Assembly (NCBI GenBank): GCA_018364155.1
Contig: JAGZMM010000001.1
Location: 682,001 to 746,000 of the forward strand
DNA from: Clostridiales bacterium
Lineage (GTDB): Bacteria; Bacillota; Clostridia; Oscillospirales; Acutalibacteraceae
Length of the DNA: 64,000 bases
Direction: 5' to 3'
The notes beneath the pieces were generated by a model. That model worked only from the letters and a program-made list of their open reading frames with translations, searched no databases and had not been told where the DNA came from. How positions within the stretch are numbered: the first letter of the stretch is position 1; every line of letters begins with the position of its first letter. The position numbers and the translations under genes are program-made. Positions 34,990 to 45,600 of the stretch are shown piece after piece.

Positions 34990-36423
34990 CTATGATTTGA
35001 TTTCTTGATCGATCGCTTCCCCCACAAGAATCCAGTTTCGCGCGCGGGTCACTTTCACGTTTACCATGCGCCCGATTTGTTTGGGGTTTCCGGAAAATTC
35101 GATGATAATGTTGCCGTCGGTGCGGCCGGTGAGCAGGCCGTTCTTCCCCTCCTCCTCGCACAAAACCTCCACTACCTGCCCCACCATGGAAGCCGAGCGC
35201 TTAGCGGCGATTTCCTCCTGCACCTTGAGAAGCTCGGAAAACCAGGCCGACTTTTCTTTGGCCTCAATGGGATCGTCCATTTTGGCGGCGGGAGTGCCCT
35301 CTCTGGGGGAAAAAATGAAGGTAAATAAGGATGTGTACTCCACTTCTTTGATGAGGGACAAAGTTTCCTCAAAGTCCTCCCGCGTTTCCCCAGGGAACCC
35401 TACGATGATGTCGGAGGTCAGGGAAAGGTCCGGGATACGCTTTTTCGCATATGCCACCAGATCCAGATACTGCTCCCGAGTATAATGCCGGTTCATAGCC
35501 TTTAAAATGCGGTCGCTGCCGGACTGAACCGGCAAATGCAGATGGTGGGACACCTTGCGGCTTTCGGCGATGACATCGATGAGTTCTTTTGTGGCATCCT
35601 TGGGATGAGAAGTCATAAACCGGATTTTAAAATCTCCGGGCAGGGCGTCTATGGTCTTGAGAAGCTGGGCGAAGGAGACCGGTTCGGGCAGATCCTTTCC
35701 GTAGGAGTTGACGTTCTGCCCCAAAAGGGTAATCTCCTTGTACCCGGCGGCGATGATCTCTTTCGCTTCCGCTACAATGGCTTCCATCGTGCGGCTGCGT
35801 TCCCGTCCCCGCACGTAGGGGACAATGCAGTAAGAGCAGAAGTTGTTGCACCCGTACATGATGGGAAGCCATGCCTTGAGCTCCCCGTCCCGGCGCACCG
35901 GCAGCCCTTCCGCCACCACCCCGTCGCTTTCAGGCAGCTCGAACACCCGGCGCTCGCAGGTGAGCAGCCGGTATAAGAGCTCAGGCAACTGGTGGACCAC
36001 ATGGGTGCCGAACACCAAGCTCACGTAAGGGAAGCTTTTGCGGATGCGTTCGGCCACCTGGGGCTGCTGCATCATGCAGCCGCAAAGGCCCAGGATAGTG
36101 GCCGGATGGCGCTCCTTGATGTGCTTGAGCGCTCCCACATTTCCAAACACCCGGTCCTCCGCGTGCTCACGGATGGCGCAGGTGTTGTATAAAATCAAGT
36201 CCGCCTCTTTGGGCTCCTCGGTAAACTCAAATCCCATCTGGGCGAGCATCCCTTTGATCCGCTCCCCGTCCGCTACGTTGCCCTGGCAGCCATAGGTATG
36301 GACATGGGCCAAAGGCACAGGATTTCGGGTACGCAGGAGCATCAGCTCCTTCACCTGCTCGGCGTATTTCTGCTGGCGTTGGAGTTCCCCTGCGGGAACC
36401 AATTTGCTGCGTTTCTCGGACAA
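34990..36423 (-). CDS. miaB: tRNA-2-methylthio-N6-dimethylallyladenosine synthase MiaB
   Basis: A 477-residue methylthiotransferase that thiomethylates i6A37 in tRNA. The N-terminal UPF0004 domain has HVHTYGCQGNVADGERIKG and CAIREHAEDRVFGN with auxiliary-cluster cysteines; note CQGN with Gly-Asn where Q-N is usual. The radical SAM motif is CNNFCSYC in YGCNNFCSYCIVPYVRGRERSR, and the C-terminal TRAM domain ends ARNWILVGEA. The start is placed at TTG 36423, 9 nt after GGGAGG; the frame is open 66 codons further without support. 11 nt separate it from the RicA-like gene. Confidence 0.94.
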   Translation of the reverse strand: MSEKRSKLVPAGELQRQQKYAEQVKELMLLRTRNPVPLAHVHTYGCQGNVADGERIKGMLAQMGFEFTEEPKEADLILYNTCAIREHAEDRVFGNVGALKHIKERHPATILGLCGCMMQQPQVAERIRKSFPYVSLVFGTHVVHQLPELLYRLLTCERRVFELPESDGVVAEGLPVRRDGELKAWLPIMYGCNNFCSYCIVPYVRGRERSRTMEAIVAEAKEIIAAGYKEITLLGQNVNSYGKDLPEPVSFAQLLKTIDALPGDFKIRFMTSHPKDATKELIDVIAESRKVSHHLHLPVQSGSDRILKAMNRHYTREQYLDLVAYAKKRIPDLSLTSDIIVGFPGETREDFEETLSLIKEVEYTSLFTFIFSPREGTPAAKMDDPIEAKEKSAWFSELLKVQEEIAAKRSASMVGQVVEVLCEEEGKNGLLTGRTDGNIIIEFSGNPKQIGRMVNVKVTRARNWILVGEAIDQEIKS

Positions 36424-36633
36424 GAGCGTGTTCCTCCCACTTATGTCGCAATGTTCAGGTGTCGGCGGAGACTGTCCCGCCCCGTTTATTTGTTCCCAGC
36501 ATCGGTGCCGCCGGACAAATTCCGGCAGCCTGTGTCTATGCGTAAACCGGCATATCACAATTCTGTCGGCACAAATCAGTTGTTGGCGCTTTTGGATACG
36601 CCCGCACCGATTTTTTTGCAAACGCAGGACAGA

Positions 36634-36663
36634 AAACGGGCGGCTTTGTGCAGCCGCCCGTTT
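36634..36663 (-). terminator. Terminator of the rnc-leuS operon
   Basis: AAACGGGCGGCT and AGCCGCCCGTTT arms with a 6-nt loop, then TTTTC on the minus strand, 16 nt after the leuS stop. The stretch from here to the miaB start (36424-36633) shows no clear promoter or other feature. Confidence 0.85.
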
Positions 36664-36679
36664 GAAAGCGAAAGGCCTT

Positions 36680-39082
36680 TTATTTTGCTACGATGTTGAT
36701 CAGCTTTCCTTTGACGTAGATTTCCTTGACGATTTGCTTGCCGTCCAAAAGCGGGATGATTTTCTGGGCCGCCTTGGCGCAGGCAATGGCGTCGGCCGCC
36801 TCGCTAGCGGCCGGAATGGTAATCCGGTCGCGCACCTTGCCGTTGATCTGCACGGCCACCTCGATCTCGTCTTCTCTGCACTTTTCCTCGTCATACACCG
36901 GCCACTTTTGGTCGGTCACCATGCCGCCGTATCCCAGGGTTTCCCACAACTCCTCGGTGATATGAGGCGCAAAGGGATTTAAGAGCAGGAGCAGGACGCG
37001 GTATTCCTCTTTGGTAATGCCGCCGGCCGCCCCGATATCGTTAATTAAGGCCATCATCGCGGCGATGGCGGTGTTAAACTTCAGATTGTCAATGTCCTCC
37101 GTGACCTTACGAATGGTCTTGTGGAACGCTTTTTCCAGCTCTGGACGGATAGGCCCATCCATCACGTTCTTCTGCAAATCCCAGATCCGGTCCAAAAACC
37201 GGCGGCAGCCGCGGATGGAATTGCTCGACCAGGGCGCGGCCTTCTCAAAGTCGCCGATGAACATCTCATACAGGCGCATGGTATCCGCGCCGTATTCCTT
37301 GACGATGTCGTCGGGGTTGACCACATTGCCTCTGGACTTGCTCATCTTTTCCCCGTTTTCACCCAAAATCATGCCGTGGCTGGTGCGCTTGGCATAGGGC
37401 TCACAGGTGGGGACCACCCCAATGTCATAAAGGAACTTATGCCAGAATCTCGAATAAAGCAAATGCAGGGTGGTATGTTCCATGCCGCCGTTGTACCAAT
37501 CCACCGGCATCCAGTAGTCCAACGCTTCCTTGCTTGCCAGCGCCTTGTCGTTGTGCGGGTCGCAGTAGCGCAGGAAATACCAGCTTGACCCGGCCCACTG
37601 GGGCATGGTGTCGGTTTCCCGCTTGGCTTTGCCGCCGCAGTGGGGGCAAGTGGTCTCCACCCAATCGGTCAAAGCAGCCAGAGGGGATTCCCCGTCCTCG
37701 GTGGGCTCGTAGCTCTCCACTTCCGGCAGCTTCAAGGGAAGCTGGTCCTCCGGCAGCGGCACGTAGCCGCACTTGTCGCAGATGACGATGGGAATCGGCT
37801 CGCCCCAGTACCGCTGGCGGGCGAATACCCAGTCTCTGAGCTTGAAGTTGACTTTTGGTTCGCCCAGGCCCTGTTCTTTGAGCCAGGCAGTAATCTTTTC
37901 TTTGGCTTCCTCCACGGTCAGCCCGTCGAGCATACCGGAATTGACCATCACGCCGGTGGCGCAGTCGGTAAATGCTTCCCTTTCCACGTCGCCGCCCTTG
38001 ACCACTTCAATGATAGGCAGGTCAAACTTCTTGGCAAACTCCCAGTCACGGGTGTCATGGGCCGGCACCGCCATGATGGCGCCGGTGCCATAGGAAATCA
38101 GCACATAATCGGAAATAAAAACCGGGATTTCTCTGCCGTTGACCGGGTTGATGGCCATGACGCCGTTCAGACGCACGCCGGTCTTGTCCTTGGCCACTTC
38201 GGTGCGCTCAAAGTCCGACTTGCGGGCGGCCTCTTCCTGGTAGGCTTTGATTTCGTCGAGGTTTTGAAGCCGGTCCGCCCACTTTTCCAGGATCGGATGC
38301 TCCGGAGAAATGACCATATAAGTAGCGCCGAACAGCGTGTCCGGACGGGTGGTGTACACCCGCAGCTTATCTCCGGCGGTGGTGGCGAAATCCACCTCCG
38401 CACCGGTAGAACGGCCGATCCAGTTTCGCTGCTGGGTTTTGACCCTTTCAATGTAATCCACCTTGTCCAGATCATCCAGAAGGCGCTGGGCATAGGCGGT
38501 AATCTTGAGCATCCACTGGCTCTTGGTCTTGTGAATCACCTCGCCGCCGCACCGCTCGCAGACGCCGCCGACCACTTCTTCGTTGGCAAGCACGCATTTG
38601 CAGGAGGTGCACCAGTTGACCGCCATCTCCTTCTTATACGCAAGGCCCTTTTTAAACAGCTGCAGGAAAATCCACTGGGTCCACTTATAATACTCCGGGT
38701 CGGTGGTGTTGATCTCCCGGCTCCAGTCAAAGGAAAGGCCCAACGATTGCAGCTGCTTTTTAAAGCGGGCCACGTTCTGCTTGGTCACGATCTCAGGATG
38801 CACGTGGTTTTTGATGGCGAAGTTTTCCGTGGGCAGGCCGAACGCGTCCCACCCCATGGGATAGAGGACATTAAAGCCCTCCAGGCGCTTTTTGCGGGCC
38901 ACAATGTCCAGCGCCGTGTAGCTGCGGGGATGACCCACGTGCAGCCCCTGCCCGGACGGGTAGGGAAACTCCACCAGCGCATAGAATTTCGGTTTGGAAT
39001 AGTCGTTTTTCGCGTGAAAAACGCCCTTTTCCTCCCAAATATCCTGCCACTTTTTTTCTATCTTCCCAAAGTCGCACTTCAT
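36680..39082 (-). CDS. leuS: Leucyl-tRNA synthetase
   Basis: An 800-residue class I synthetase. The HIGH motif appears as GLHVGHPRS in FPYPSGQGLHVGHPRSYTA and the KMSKS loop as EKMSKSRGNVVNPDD. A Zn-binding region (CTSCKCVLANEEVV, CERCGG) and the CP1 editing domain are present. Length is close to other Firmicutes LeuRS. It overlaps rsfS by 4 nt (ATGA) and is the last gene of a ten-gene unit. No T-box leader was found near it, consistent with its position inside the operon. Confidence 0.97.
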   Translation of the reverse strand: MKCDFGKIEKKWQDIWEEKGVFHAKNDYSKPKFYALVEFPYPSGQGLHVGHPRSYTALDIVARKKRLEGFNVLYPMGWDAFGLPTENFAIKNHVHPEIVTKQNVARFKKQLQSLGLSFDWSREINTTDPEYYKWTQWIFLQLFKKGLAYKKEMAVNWCTSCKCVLANEEVVGGVCERCGGEVIHKTKSQWMLKITAYAQRLLDDLDKVDYIERVKTQQRNWIGRSTGAEVDFATTAGDKLRVYTTRPDTLFGATYMVISPEHPILEKWADRLQNLDEIKAYQEEAARKSDFERTEVAKDKTGVRLNGVMAINPVNGREIPVFISDYVLISYGTGAIMAVPAHDTRDWEFAKKFDLPIIEVVKGGDVEREAFTDCATGVMVNSGMLDGLTVEEAKEKITAWLKEQGLGEPKVNFKLRDWVFARQRYWGEPIPIVICDKCGYVPLPEDQLPLKLPEVESYEPTEDGESPLAALTDWVETTCPHCGGKAKRETDTMPQWAGSSWYFLRYCDPHNDKALASKEALDYWMPVDWYNGGMEHTTLHLLYSRFWHKFLYDIGVVPTCEPYAKRTSHGMILGENGEKMSKSRGNVVNPDDIVKEYGADTMRLYEMFIGDFEKAAPWSSNSIRGCRRFLDRIWDLQKNVMDGPIRPELEKAFHKTIRKVTEDIDNLKFNTAIAAMMALINDIGAAGGITKEEYRVLLLLLNPFAPHITEELWETLGYGGMVTDQKWPVYDEEKCREDEIEVAVQINGKVRDRITIPAASEAADAIACAKAAQKIIPLLDGKQIVKEIYVKGKLINIVAK

Positions 39083-39459
39083 TTCGTTTCTTCCTCCTCA
39101 ACCTTTGCAAACAATTCCTCCGGCTCGACGGGCTGTCCGTCCGTCCAGAGCCGTTCCAGGGAATAGAAATCGCGGGTGTCCTCCAGGAAGAAGTGGACGA
39201 CCACATTGCCGTAGTCCACCAAAATCCAGGAAGAAGACTGATACCCCTCCACCCGGGCGGGCGTAAGCGCAAACTTGGTCTTCATCTGGTATTCCACCTC
39301 GTCCGCCAGTGCCTTAACCTGGGTGGTGGAGGTGCCGGTGCAGATGATGAAATAATCGGCCAGAATGGTCAAATCCCGGATGTAAATGGCCTTGATGTCC
39401 TTTGCTTTCTTTTTATCTAAAACACAAGCGATTTCCTGAGTCAGTTCCAATGCTGTCAT
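39079..39459 (-). CDS. rsfS: Ribosomal silencing factor RsfS
   Basis: A 126-residue RsfS/YbeB protein, which binds L14 and keeps the large subunit from joining the small one during starvation. Family motifs seen are DIKAIYIRDLTILADYFIIC, QVKALADEVE and the C-terminal SSWILVDYGNVVVHFF with RDFYSLERLW. It overlaps leuS and yqeK by 4 nt each. The order nadD-yqeK-rsfS is widely conserved in Firmicutes. Confidence 0.95.
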   Translation of the reverse strand: MTALELTQEIACVLDKKKAKDIKAIYIRDLTILADYFIICTGTSTTQVKALADEVEYQMKTKFALTPARVEGYQSSSWILVDYGNVVVHFFLEDTRDFYSLERLWTDGQPVEPEELFAKVEEEETK

Positions 39460-40040
39460 TCGCGTTTCTCCTTTTCCTCCTGCGCTTGCAAAGCAAGCAG
39501 GCTCTCGTTATAAGCGTCGATGGTGTCCCTAGCGACTGTGCGGCCCCGCCGGATAAGATCGGTCACGGTATAAGCGATCCCTTCCACGATGGCCTTTTCA
39601 AGGCTTTCCTTTGCAATCTTACGCACCACCTGGGCATCTTCATAGTCCCGGTCGTCCGACGTGTAATCGGCCACGAATACCACCTTTTCCAAGAGAGACA
39701 TGCCCGCCCGGCCGGTGGTATGGTAGCGGATTGCTTCAAAGATATCCGGGTCATCAATGCCCAGCACATCACGCACATAGATAGCGCCTGCAATCCCGTG
39801 CCATAGCTTTTGGGACGCGCGTTCCACATTCGTAAGGATTGTACCAGAATTCTCGATGATTTGCAACTGGGCGTCCCCGCCGGCATCCTTCATCACGTCG
39901 TGCAAAAGCCCGGCGATGCGTGCCTTCTCCACATCGGCGCCGTACCGCTGTGCCAGCCGCACCGCCGCCTTGGATACCTCAATGGAATGCACGTACCGCT
40001 TCTCGGTTAGTTTTTCCCGCAAAACCGCCTCGTACTCCAT
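39456..40040 (-). CDS. yqeK: HD-domain hydrolase YqeK (Ap4A hydrolase family)
   Basis: A 194-residue HD-domain protein. Metal-binding motifs: KRYVHSIEVSKAAVRLA (first His), AGLLHDVMKD (the HD pair), LWHGIAGAIYVRDVLG and the C-terminal VADYTSDDRDY. YqeK enzymes hydrolyse diadenosine tetraphosphate symmetrically to ADP. The start is ATG 40040, although its ribosome site is poor; it lies 28 nt after nadD, so translation may be helped by coupling. Confidence 0.9.
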   Translation of the reverse strand: MEYEAVLREKLTEKRYVHSIEVSKAAVRLAQRYGADVEKARIAGLLHDVMKDAGGDAQLQIIENSGTILTNVERASQKLWHGIAGAIYVRDVLGIDDPDIFEAIRYHTTGRAGMSLLEKVVFVADYTSDDRDYEDAQVVRKIAKESLEKAIVEGIAYTVTDLIRRGRTVARDTIDAYNESLLALQAQEEKEKRE

Positions 40041-40068
40041 ATGCCTGTCGCTTCCCTTCCGCTTGCAT

Positions 40069-40671
40069 TTATTGATAGAGCCCGCGCTCGTATACATACT
40101 GCTTTACCGCTTGGGGCACCAGCCCGTCCACTGGTTCTCCCGCCCGCAGCCGGTCGCGCACCAAGGTGGAAGAAATGGGCAGCAGCGGAAAATTGACCAC
40201 GGCGGTCCTTGCACCGTAGACGGCCCGCAGCCGGTCGGCGTAGCGGTATAGGTCCTCTGCCGAATCCTCGTCCCTGGGCGCTGCACAGAGCACTGCCAGA
40301 TGGGCGATATCCCCAAACCGGTACCACTGCTCCAGTGTCAAAAACATGTCCGCCCCGGTGATGAGATAGAGGGCGCTGTCCGGATAGCGGCGATGAAATT
40401 CCAAAAGGGTGTCCACCGTGTAGCTTTTGCCGCCCCGGATCAGCTCTACGTCGGACACGTCGAGCCCTTTTTCTCCTTCCACCGCCAGCTTACACATTTC
40501 ATACCGCTCGTCTCCGCCCGCCAAGTCCGACCGCACCTTGTGGGGCGGCGTGGCGGTGGGGACCAAAAACACCGTGTCGAGCTCCAGCGCCTTTAAAAAA
40601 CGCTTGGCCAGGCTGACATGACCCAGATGCACCGGGTTGAAAGTTCCTCCGTAAATGCCGATTTTCTGCAA
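40069..40671 (-). CDS. nadD: Nicotinate-nucleotide adenylyltransferase
   Basis: A 200-residue NadD that makes nicotinate adenine dinucleotide from NaMN and ATP. The nucleotidyltransferase motif is IYGGTFNPVHLGHVSLAKRF (GGTFxPxHxGH), and the C-terminal ISSTLVRDRL replaces ISSTxIR. It leads to NadE, also encoded in this window. It lies between yhbY and yqeK in the long operon, 36 nt after the former. Confidence 0.95.
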   Translation of the reverse strand: MQKIGIYGGTFNPVHLGHVSLAKRFLKALELDTVFLVPTATPPHKVRSDLAGGDERYEMCKLAVEGEKGLDVSDVELIRGGKSYTVDTLLEFHRRYPDSALYLITGADMFLTLEQWYRFGDIAHLAVLCAAPRDEDSAEDLYRYADRLRAVYGARTAVVNFPLLPISSTLVRDRLRAGEPVDGLVPQAVKQYVYERGLYQ

Positions 40672-40707
40672 CGTCTGCCACTCCTATCCGAGTGAAGGTG
40701 ATCTGAG

Positions 40708-40998
40708 TTAAATCAGCTCAATTTTCGGCTCCTTGGGGTTTCGCCGGAACAGCACAAACCGGCTGCCGATCACCTGCACCACGTCCGCCTTTGTGCCTTC
40801 TGCTACCGCTTGGGCCACTTCCTTGACCGATTCGGGCGAGGTTTCCAGCACCCGCACCTTAATGAGCTCGCGCACCCGCAGCGCGTCGTCTACCTGGGCG
40901 ATGAGCGCGTCGTTGACGCCGCCTTTGCCCACCTGAAAAATAGCCTCCATGGTATTGGCAAGGCCTCGCAAATAGGCCCTTTGCTTACTCGTTAACAT
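40708..40998 (-). CDS. yhbY: YhbY/CRM-domain ribosome assembly RNA-binding protein
   Basis: A 96-residue CRM-domain protein. LTSKQRAYLRGLANTMEAIFQVGKGGV is the family N-terminus, with the GxxG-type loop GKGG, and VVQVIGSRFVLFRRN the C-terminal strand. It associates with pre-50S ribosomal particles. The start is ATG 40998 with GGAG 7 nt upstream. It lies between rdgB and nadD, the same order as in many clostridia. Confidence 0.93.
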   Translation of the reverse strand: MLTSKQRAYLRGLANTMEAIFQVGKGGVNDALIAQVDDALRVRELIKVRVLETSPESVKEVAQAVAEGTKADVVQVIGSRFVLFRRNPKEPKIELI

Positions 40999-41017
40999 AT
41001 CGTTTCTCCGTTCTTTA

Positions 41018-41620
41018 TTATTGTCCGCTTTCCCGCTCGCGCAGCGCCTGCTCAAGCTTTTTCAGCGCCCGGCCCCGGTGGCTCATACCGTCCTTTTCCC
41101 CATCGGTCAGCTGGGCGAAGCTGCGCCCGTCTTCTATGAGAAACACCGGGTCATAACCAAAGCCGCCCTCGCCCACCGGCTCGAACGCAATGGTTCCTTC
41201 GCATTCACCCTGGACGCTGAGCTCCTCTCCCGGCGCGAACACGCAGCACACCGCGCAGACAAACCGGGCTGTGCGTTTTTCCTTTTCGACGCCTTCCAGG
41301 TTCCCAAGGAGCTTTTCGATGCGCATTTCATTGGTGGCACCTTCCCCCGCGTACCGGGCGGAATAGATGCCCGGCGCGCCGTTTAGCGCATCCACTGCTA
41401 AGCCAGAATCGTCCCCAATAGACGGAAGGCCGCTTTTCTCAAAGGCGGCTCTCGCTTTAATCTGGGCATTTTTCAGAAAGGTTTGCCCCGTTTCCTCCAC
41501 GTCGGAGAAATCCACGCCCGCTTCCTTTAAGGAAACCGGCTCGATGCCGATGGGCCGAAGAAGCCGGGCGATTTCCACCAATTTGTCCCGGTTCTGGGTG
41601 GCGACTACGAACCGCTTCAT
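41018..41620 (-). CDS. rdgB: XTP/dITP diphosphatase (RdgB/HAM1 family)
   Basis: A 200-residue Maf/HAM1-fold pyrophosphatase that removes dITP, dXTP and ITP from the nucleotide pool. Motifs: ATQNRDKLVEIARLL (N-terminal substrate loop), SIGDDSGLAVDALNGAPGIYSARYAGE (catalytic Asp and metal site) and MSHRGRALKKL at the C-terminus. It overlaps ftsY by 4 nt. Confidence 0.94.
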   Translation of the reverse strand: MKRFVVATQNRDKLVEIARLLRPIGIEPVSLKEAGVDFSDVEETGQTFLKNAQIKARAAFEKSGLPSIGDDSGLAVDALNGAPGIYSARYAGEGATNEMRIEKLLGNLEGVEKEKRTARFVCAVCCVFAPGEELSVQGECEGTIAFEPVGEGGFGYDPVFLIEDGRSFAQLTDGEKDGMSHRGRALKKLEQALRERESGQ

Positions 41621-42540
41621 TCAGCCGCCTCCCCGCCCTCAAACAAAGCCTTCGCAAAAGCCGGCGCATCAAAGGGCTGCAGATCGTCCATCTGTTCGCC
41701 CACGCCGATGTATTTCACCGGCACCTCCAGCTCCTCCATGATGGAAATGACCACGCCGCCCTTGGCGGTGCCGTCGAGCTTTGTGAGCACAATGCCGGTG
41801 ATGCCCGCCGCATTCTTGAATTCCCTGGCCTGGTTGACGGCGTTTTGCCCCGTGGTCGCGTCGAGCACCAGCAAAACCTCTTCGTCTGCGTCCGGCAGTT
41901 CCCGCTTGATGACCCGGCTGATTTTCGCAAGCTCGTCCATCAGGTGCTTTTTGTTGTGAAGGCGGCCGGCCGTGTCCACAATCACCACGTCCGCGTGCCG
42001 GGCCTTGGCAGCGGCGATGGCGTCGAACACCACTGCCGCCGGGTCCGCCCCTTCCGCATGGCGGACAATCTCGGTCTTGCTGCGCTCTGCCCAGATTTGC
42101 AGCTGCTCGCCCGCCGCGGCGCGGAAGGTATCCCCCGCCGCCAGGATGACCTTTTTTCCCTCTTCCCTGAGCTGGTTTGCAAGCTTGCCGATGGTGGTGG
42201 TTTTGCCCACCCCGTTGACGCCGATGACCAGGATGATGGAGGGCCGGCTGCTCAGATGAAGGGTCTGGTCCCCTTCCAAAAGCTCGGCGATGATCTCCCG
42301 AAGTAAGCCCCGGACCTCTTCCGGATCGGTAATCTTCTGCTTCTTGACCCGCTCGCGCAGTTCTCCGCAGATGCGTTCGGAGGTGAGCATCCCTACGTCC
42401 GCCATAATCAGAATTTCTTCCAGCTCCTCAAACAGCTCCTCGTCCACCTTCTTGAAGGATTTAAAGAGGTTGTCCATCTGCTGGGCCATATTGTCCCGGG
42501 TTTTTTTCAGACCCTGGGCGATTTTCGAAAAGAGTCCCAT
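41617..42540 (-). CDS. ftsY: Signal recognition particle receptor FtsY
   Basis: A 307-residue SRP GTPase. It has only a short N-terminal region before the helical N domain, as in other Firmicutes, not the long acidic A domain of E. coli. The G domain carries VIGVNGVGKTTTIGKLA (P-loop, about residue 107), DTAGRLHNKKHLMDELAKI, VLTKLDGTAKGG and GVGEQMDDLQPFDA. It docks SRP-bound ribosomes at the membrane. It follows smc by 67 nt and overlaps rdgB by 4 nt. Confidence 0.97.
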   Translation of the reverse strand: MGLFSKIAQGLKKTRDNMAQQMDNLFKSFKKVDEELFEELEEILIMADVGMLTSERICGELRERVKKQKITDPEEVRGLLREIIAELLEGDQTLHLSSRPSIILVIGVNGVGKTTTIGKLANQLREEGKKVILAAGDTFRAAAGEQLQIWAERSKTEIVRHAEGADPAAVVFDAIAAAKARHADVVIVDTAGRLHNKKHLMDELAKISRVIKRELPDADEEVLLVLDATTGQNAVNQAREFKNAAGITGIVLTKLDGTAKGGVVISIMEELEVPVKYIGVGEQMDDLQPFDAPAFAKALFEGGEAAE

Positions 42541-42607
42541 ACGTTCGTTTCCTTTCTTCCCGCTTTCTCGTGTACAAAAGCCGCCTTAGGCAGCCGTATG
42601 CATATAT

Positions 42608-45600
42608 TTAAGACAAATGCCACTTCTCCTGCAGCTCGGACGCCCGCAGCTCTAGGAGCTTGGACACGCCCTCCTCCTGCATGGTCACCCCGTAGAGCAC
42701 GTCCGCTTCCTCCATGGTGCCTCTGCGGTGGGTGATGGCGATAAACTGGGTGTTGCCGCTCATGCGCCGCAGATAGGAAGCAAACCGGCTGACATTCACA
42801 TCGTCCAGCGCCGCCTCAATCTCATCGAGCACGCAGAAGGGAGATGGGCTTACCCGCAGGATGGCAAAATAAAGAGAAATGGCCACCAACGCCTTTTCCC
42901 CGCCCGAGAGACTGTCCAGATGGGTGATGATTTTCCCGGGCGGCTGCACGGAAATCTCAATGCCGGAGGTGAGCACGTCTTCGGGGTCGGTCAAGGTAAG
43001 CTGCGCCTTTCCGCCGCCGAAGAGCTCGGTGAAAATCTGGCCGAACTCGCCGTTGATCTTCGCAAACCGGTCCAAGAACAGCTCGTGCATCTTCCCGGTG
43101 AGCTCTTTGATCAGGCGGTATAGCTCGTCCCGGGCGTGTTCCACATCCTCCACCTGGGCTTTCAGGAAGGTATAGCGTTCGCTGACCTCCTGATATTCTT
43201 CGATGGCGCTGACGTTTACCGAACCCAATGACCGGATGGCGTTTTTGATTTCGTTCAGCCGCCGCTGGGCCTTGGGCAGGTCTTCCACCGGCGCGGCGGT
43301 TTCCTCCGCCTCCCGCCGGGTCAGCTCGTACTCGTCCCACAGCTTTTTGATGATCTCGTCGTAGTCCTTCTGGCTGGCCGCTTTGCGCTCTTCCAGCCGG
43401 GCAAGCTCCCGGCCCAGTCGCTCGCGCTCGTCCGACCGTTCTTTTTCCTGCCCGCGCAGCTCCTGAAAACGCCGGCTGCAGCCTTCCCGCTGTTCGGTTT
43501 TCTCGCGGATGTCGTTTTCCGCCCTGGCTGCCTGCTCGCGCAGAGCCCGGGCAGATTGCAGCCGCTGGGTGATGTCCTGGGTCAGCTGCTCGTTTTTCTG
43601 AAGAAACTCCGCTTTCTGCCGTTCGAGCTCCTGGGCGTGTCTCGCCTGACCGCTCCTTCTCTCCTGAAGCTGCCGGACGGACTCTCTAGCCGCTTCCACG
43701 TCCTTTTCCACTGCCAAAAGCTCCAGGCGCAGGGTCTCGCTTTTGGCGGAAAGCTGCTCGCGGCGGCGGTCCAAATTCTCCCGCCCGCCGGTGAGCGCCG
43801 CCAGCTCTTCTTGAACCTTCTCTTTCTTTGCGGCGATGTCTGCGGCGTCCTTTCCCACGTTTTCCAACGCCGCTGTCAGCTCTGCTTTTTTCTCAGTCAG
43901 AAGGCTGTGCTGTACTTCCATGGACCGCAGGTTTTGCTCGGCAGTCAAAAGCTGGCTCTCCACCCGCTTTTGCTCCGCCTCAAAGCGGATGTGGTCTTCC
44001 TGAGCGGTAGCGATTTCCCCTTTGACGCCGGAAAGCTCCGCCTGAGACGCGGCCAGCTCTTCAGCAAAGATCTGCTGCTTCTGCCGGGCCGCCGCCGCCT
44101 GCCCTTCCAGTTCCTTGGCCTGCCCCTTGATTTTCTCGATTTCGCTGCGCCGTCCCAAAAGGCCCGCGTTCTTCGTGTGAGAGCCGCCGGTCAAAGAACC
44201 GCCGGCATTGACCACCTGGCCATCTAAGGTTACCACTCGAAATTTATAGGAATACCGCTTGGCGATGGCAATGGCGCAGTCCAAATCCTCCGCCACCGCC
44301 ACACGCCCAAGCAAAGAAGCGACGATGCCCTCGAATTTCGGGTTATATTCCACAAGTCCCGCGGCGATTCCCACAAACCCATAGCAGTCGTCAAGTCCTT
44401 TCTCATAAAGCCGGCTCCCCTTGACGGAGGTGACCGGCAGGAAGGTGGCGCGGCCGCCGTCGCCCCGCTTTAAATAGGCGATGGCCGCTTTGGCAGCATT
44501 TTCGTCTTCGGTGACAATGTTCTGCATAGCGCCGCCCAGCGCGGTTTCGATGGCCTGGGCGTATTCTCCCGGTACGGTAATGAGCCGGGACACCGGACCT
44601 AGTATGCCCCGCAGCGCCCCGTGAGACGCCTGCTTCATCACATTTTTGACCGAATACGCAAAGCCCTCCAGGTTTCGTTCCAGATCCTCGAGCAGCTTTG
44701 CCCGCCGGTGCATTTCGTTTGCGTCCAAGGAAAGCTTGTCCGCCAGCTGCCGTTGTCCGTCCAACCGCTTTTGGCGGCTTTCCAGGCGGATTTGATAGCC
44801 CTTGGCGGCGTTTTGCAGGCTTTCCATGTGCCCGCCGAGCTCCTTGAGCCCATCCTGAATTTCCGTCAGCTCCCGCAGCAGGGCATCCTTGGTCAGCGTC
44901 GCCGCCTGCTGGGACTCGTCGAGCGTTTTCTGCCGCGCTTCGATGCTCTCCAGCTCCGAACGGGCGGTGATGGACGTAATGCGTACGTCCGCATCCTTCT
45001 GGGTAAGCACGGAAAGCTCCTTGCTCAAACGGTCCATCTGCTCGGAATGGCCCAGGTTTTGTTCGAGCAGCTCCTGCATCCGCACGGTACACTCGTTGAG
45101 CCGGGCGGTCTTTTCCGCCGCCGCCTGCTCGCCCTTCTTCATTTTTTCCTCATATTCGGCCATCTGCCCGCGCAGTTCTTCCCCTGACTGGCTGCTGGCC
45201 GCAATTTCCCCTTCGATGCGCTGGATGGAAGCCAGGTTGTGTTCCACCGTGTTCTTGAGGACGTTTCCTTCCCCTTCGGTGCGCACCGCCTGCTCTTCCA
45301 GCGAGGAAACCGACCGGCGCACCTCGTCGATGGCGGCCGCCAGCCGGCCCGACTCGATCTGCACCTCTTCGATTTCCCTCTCGATGTCGGAAAGGGTTTC
45401 TTCCACGCCCTCGTGCTGGCTGCGGGCGGACAAGAGCTTATGCTCCTGCTCCAAGAGGACTTCTTTGGCCTTACTTAGGCTCTTGACCCAGATACCGATT
45501 TCCAGCACCTTTTTCTCGCCGGATAACGTTAGAAATCTCTCCGCCTTGGCCGCCTGCTCTTTGAGCGGCTCCACCCGGCCTTCCAGTTCCTTCAAAATAT

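Noticed and set aside
36424..36680. Possible T-box or regulatory leader near leuS and miaB
   Set aside because: No T-box sequence or specifier stem was found; leuS is inside an operon and the region holds only a terminator.
37640..39166. 508-codon plus-strand frame opposite leuS and the start of the rsfS region
   Set aside because: Antisense shadow of a G/C-rich gene; no start signals or domain.
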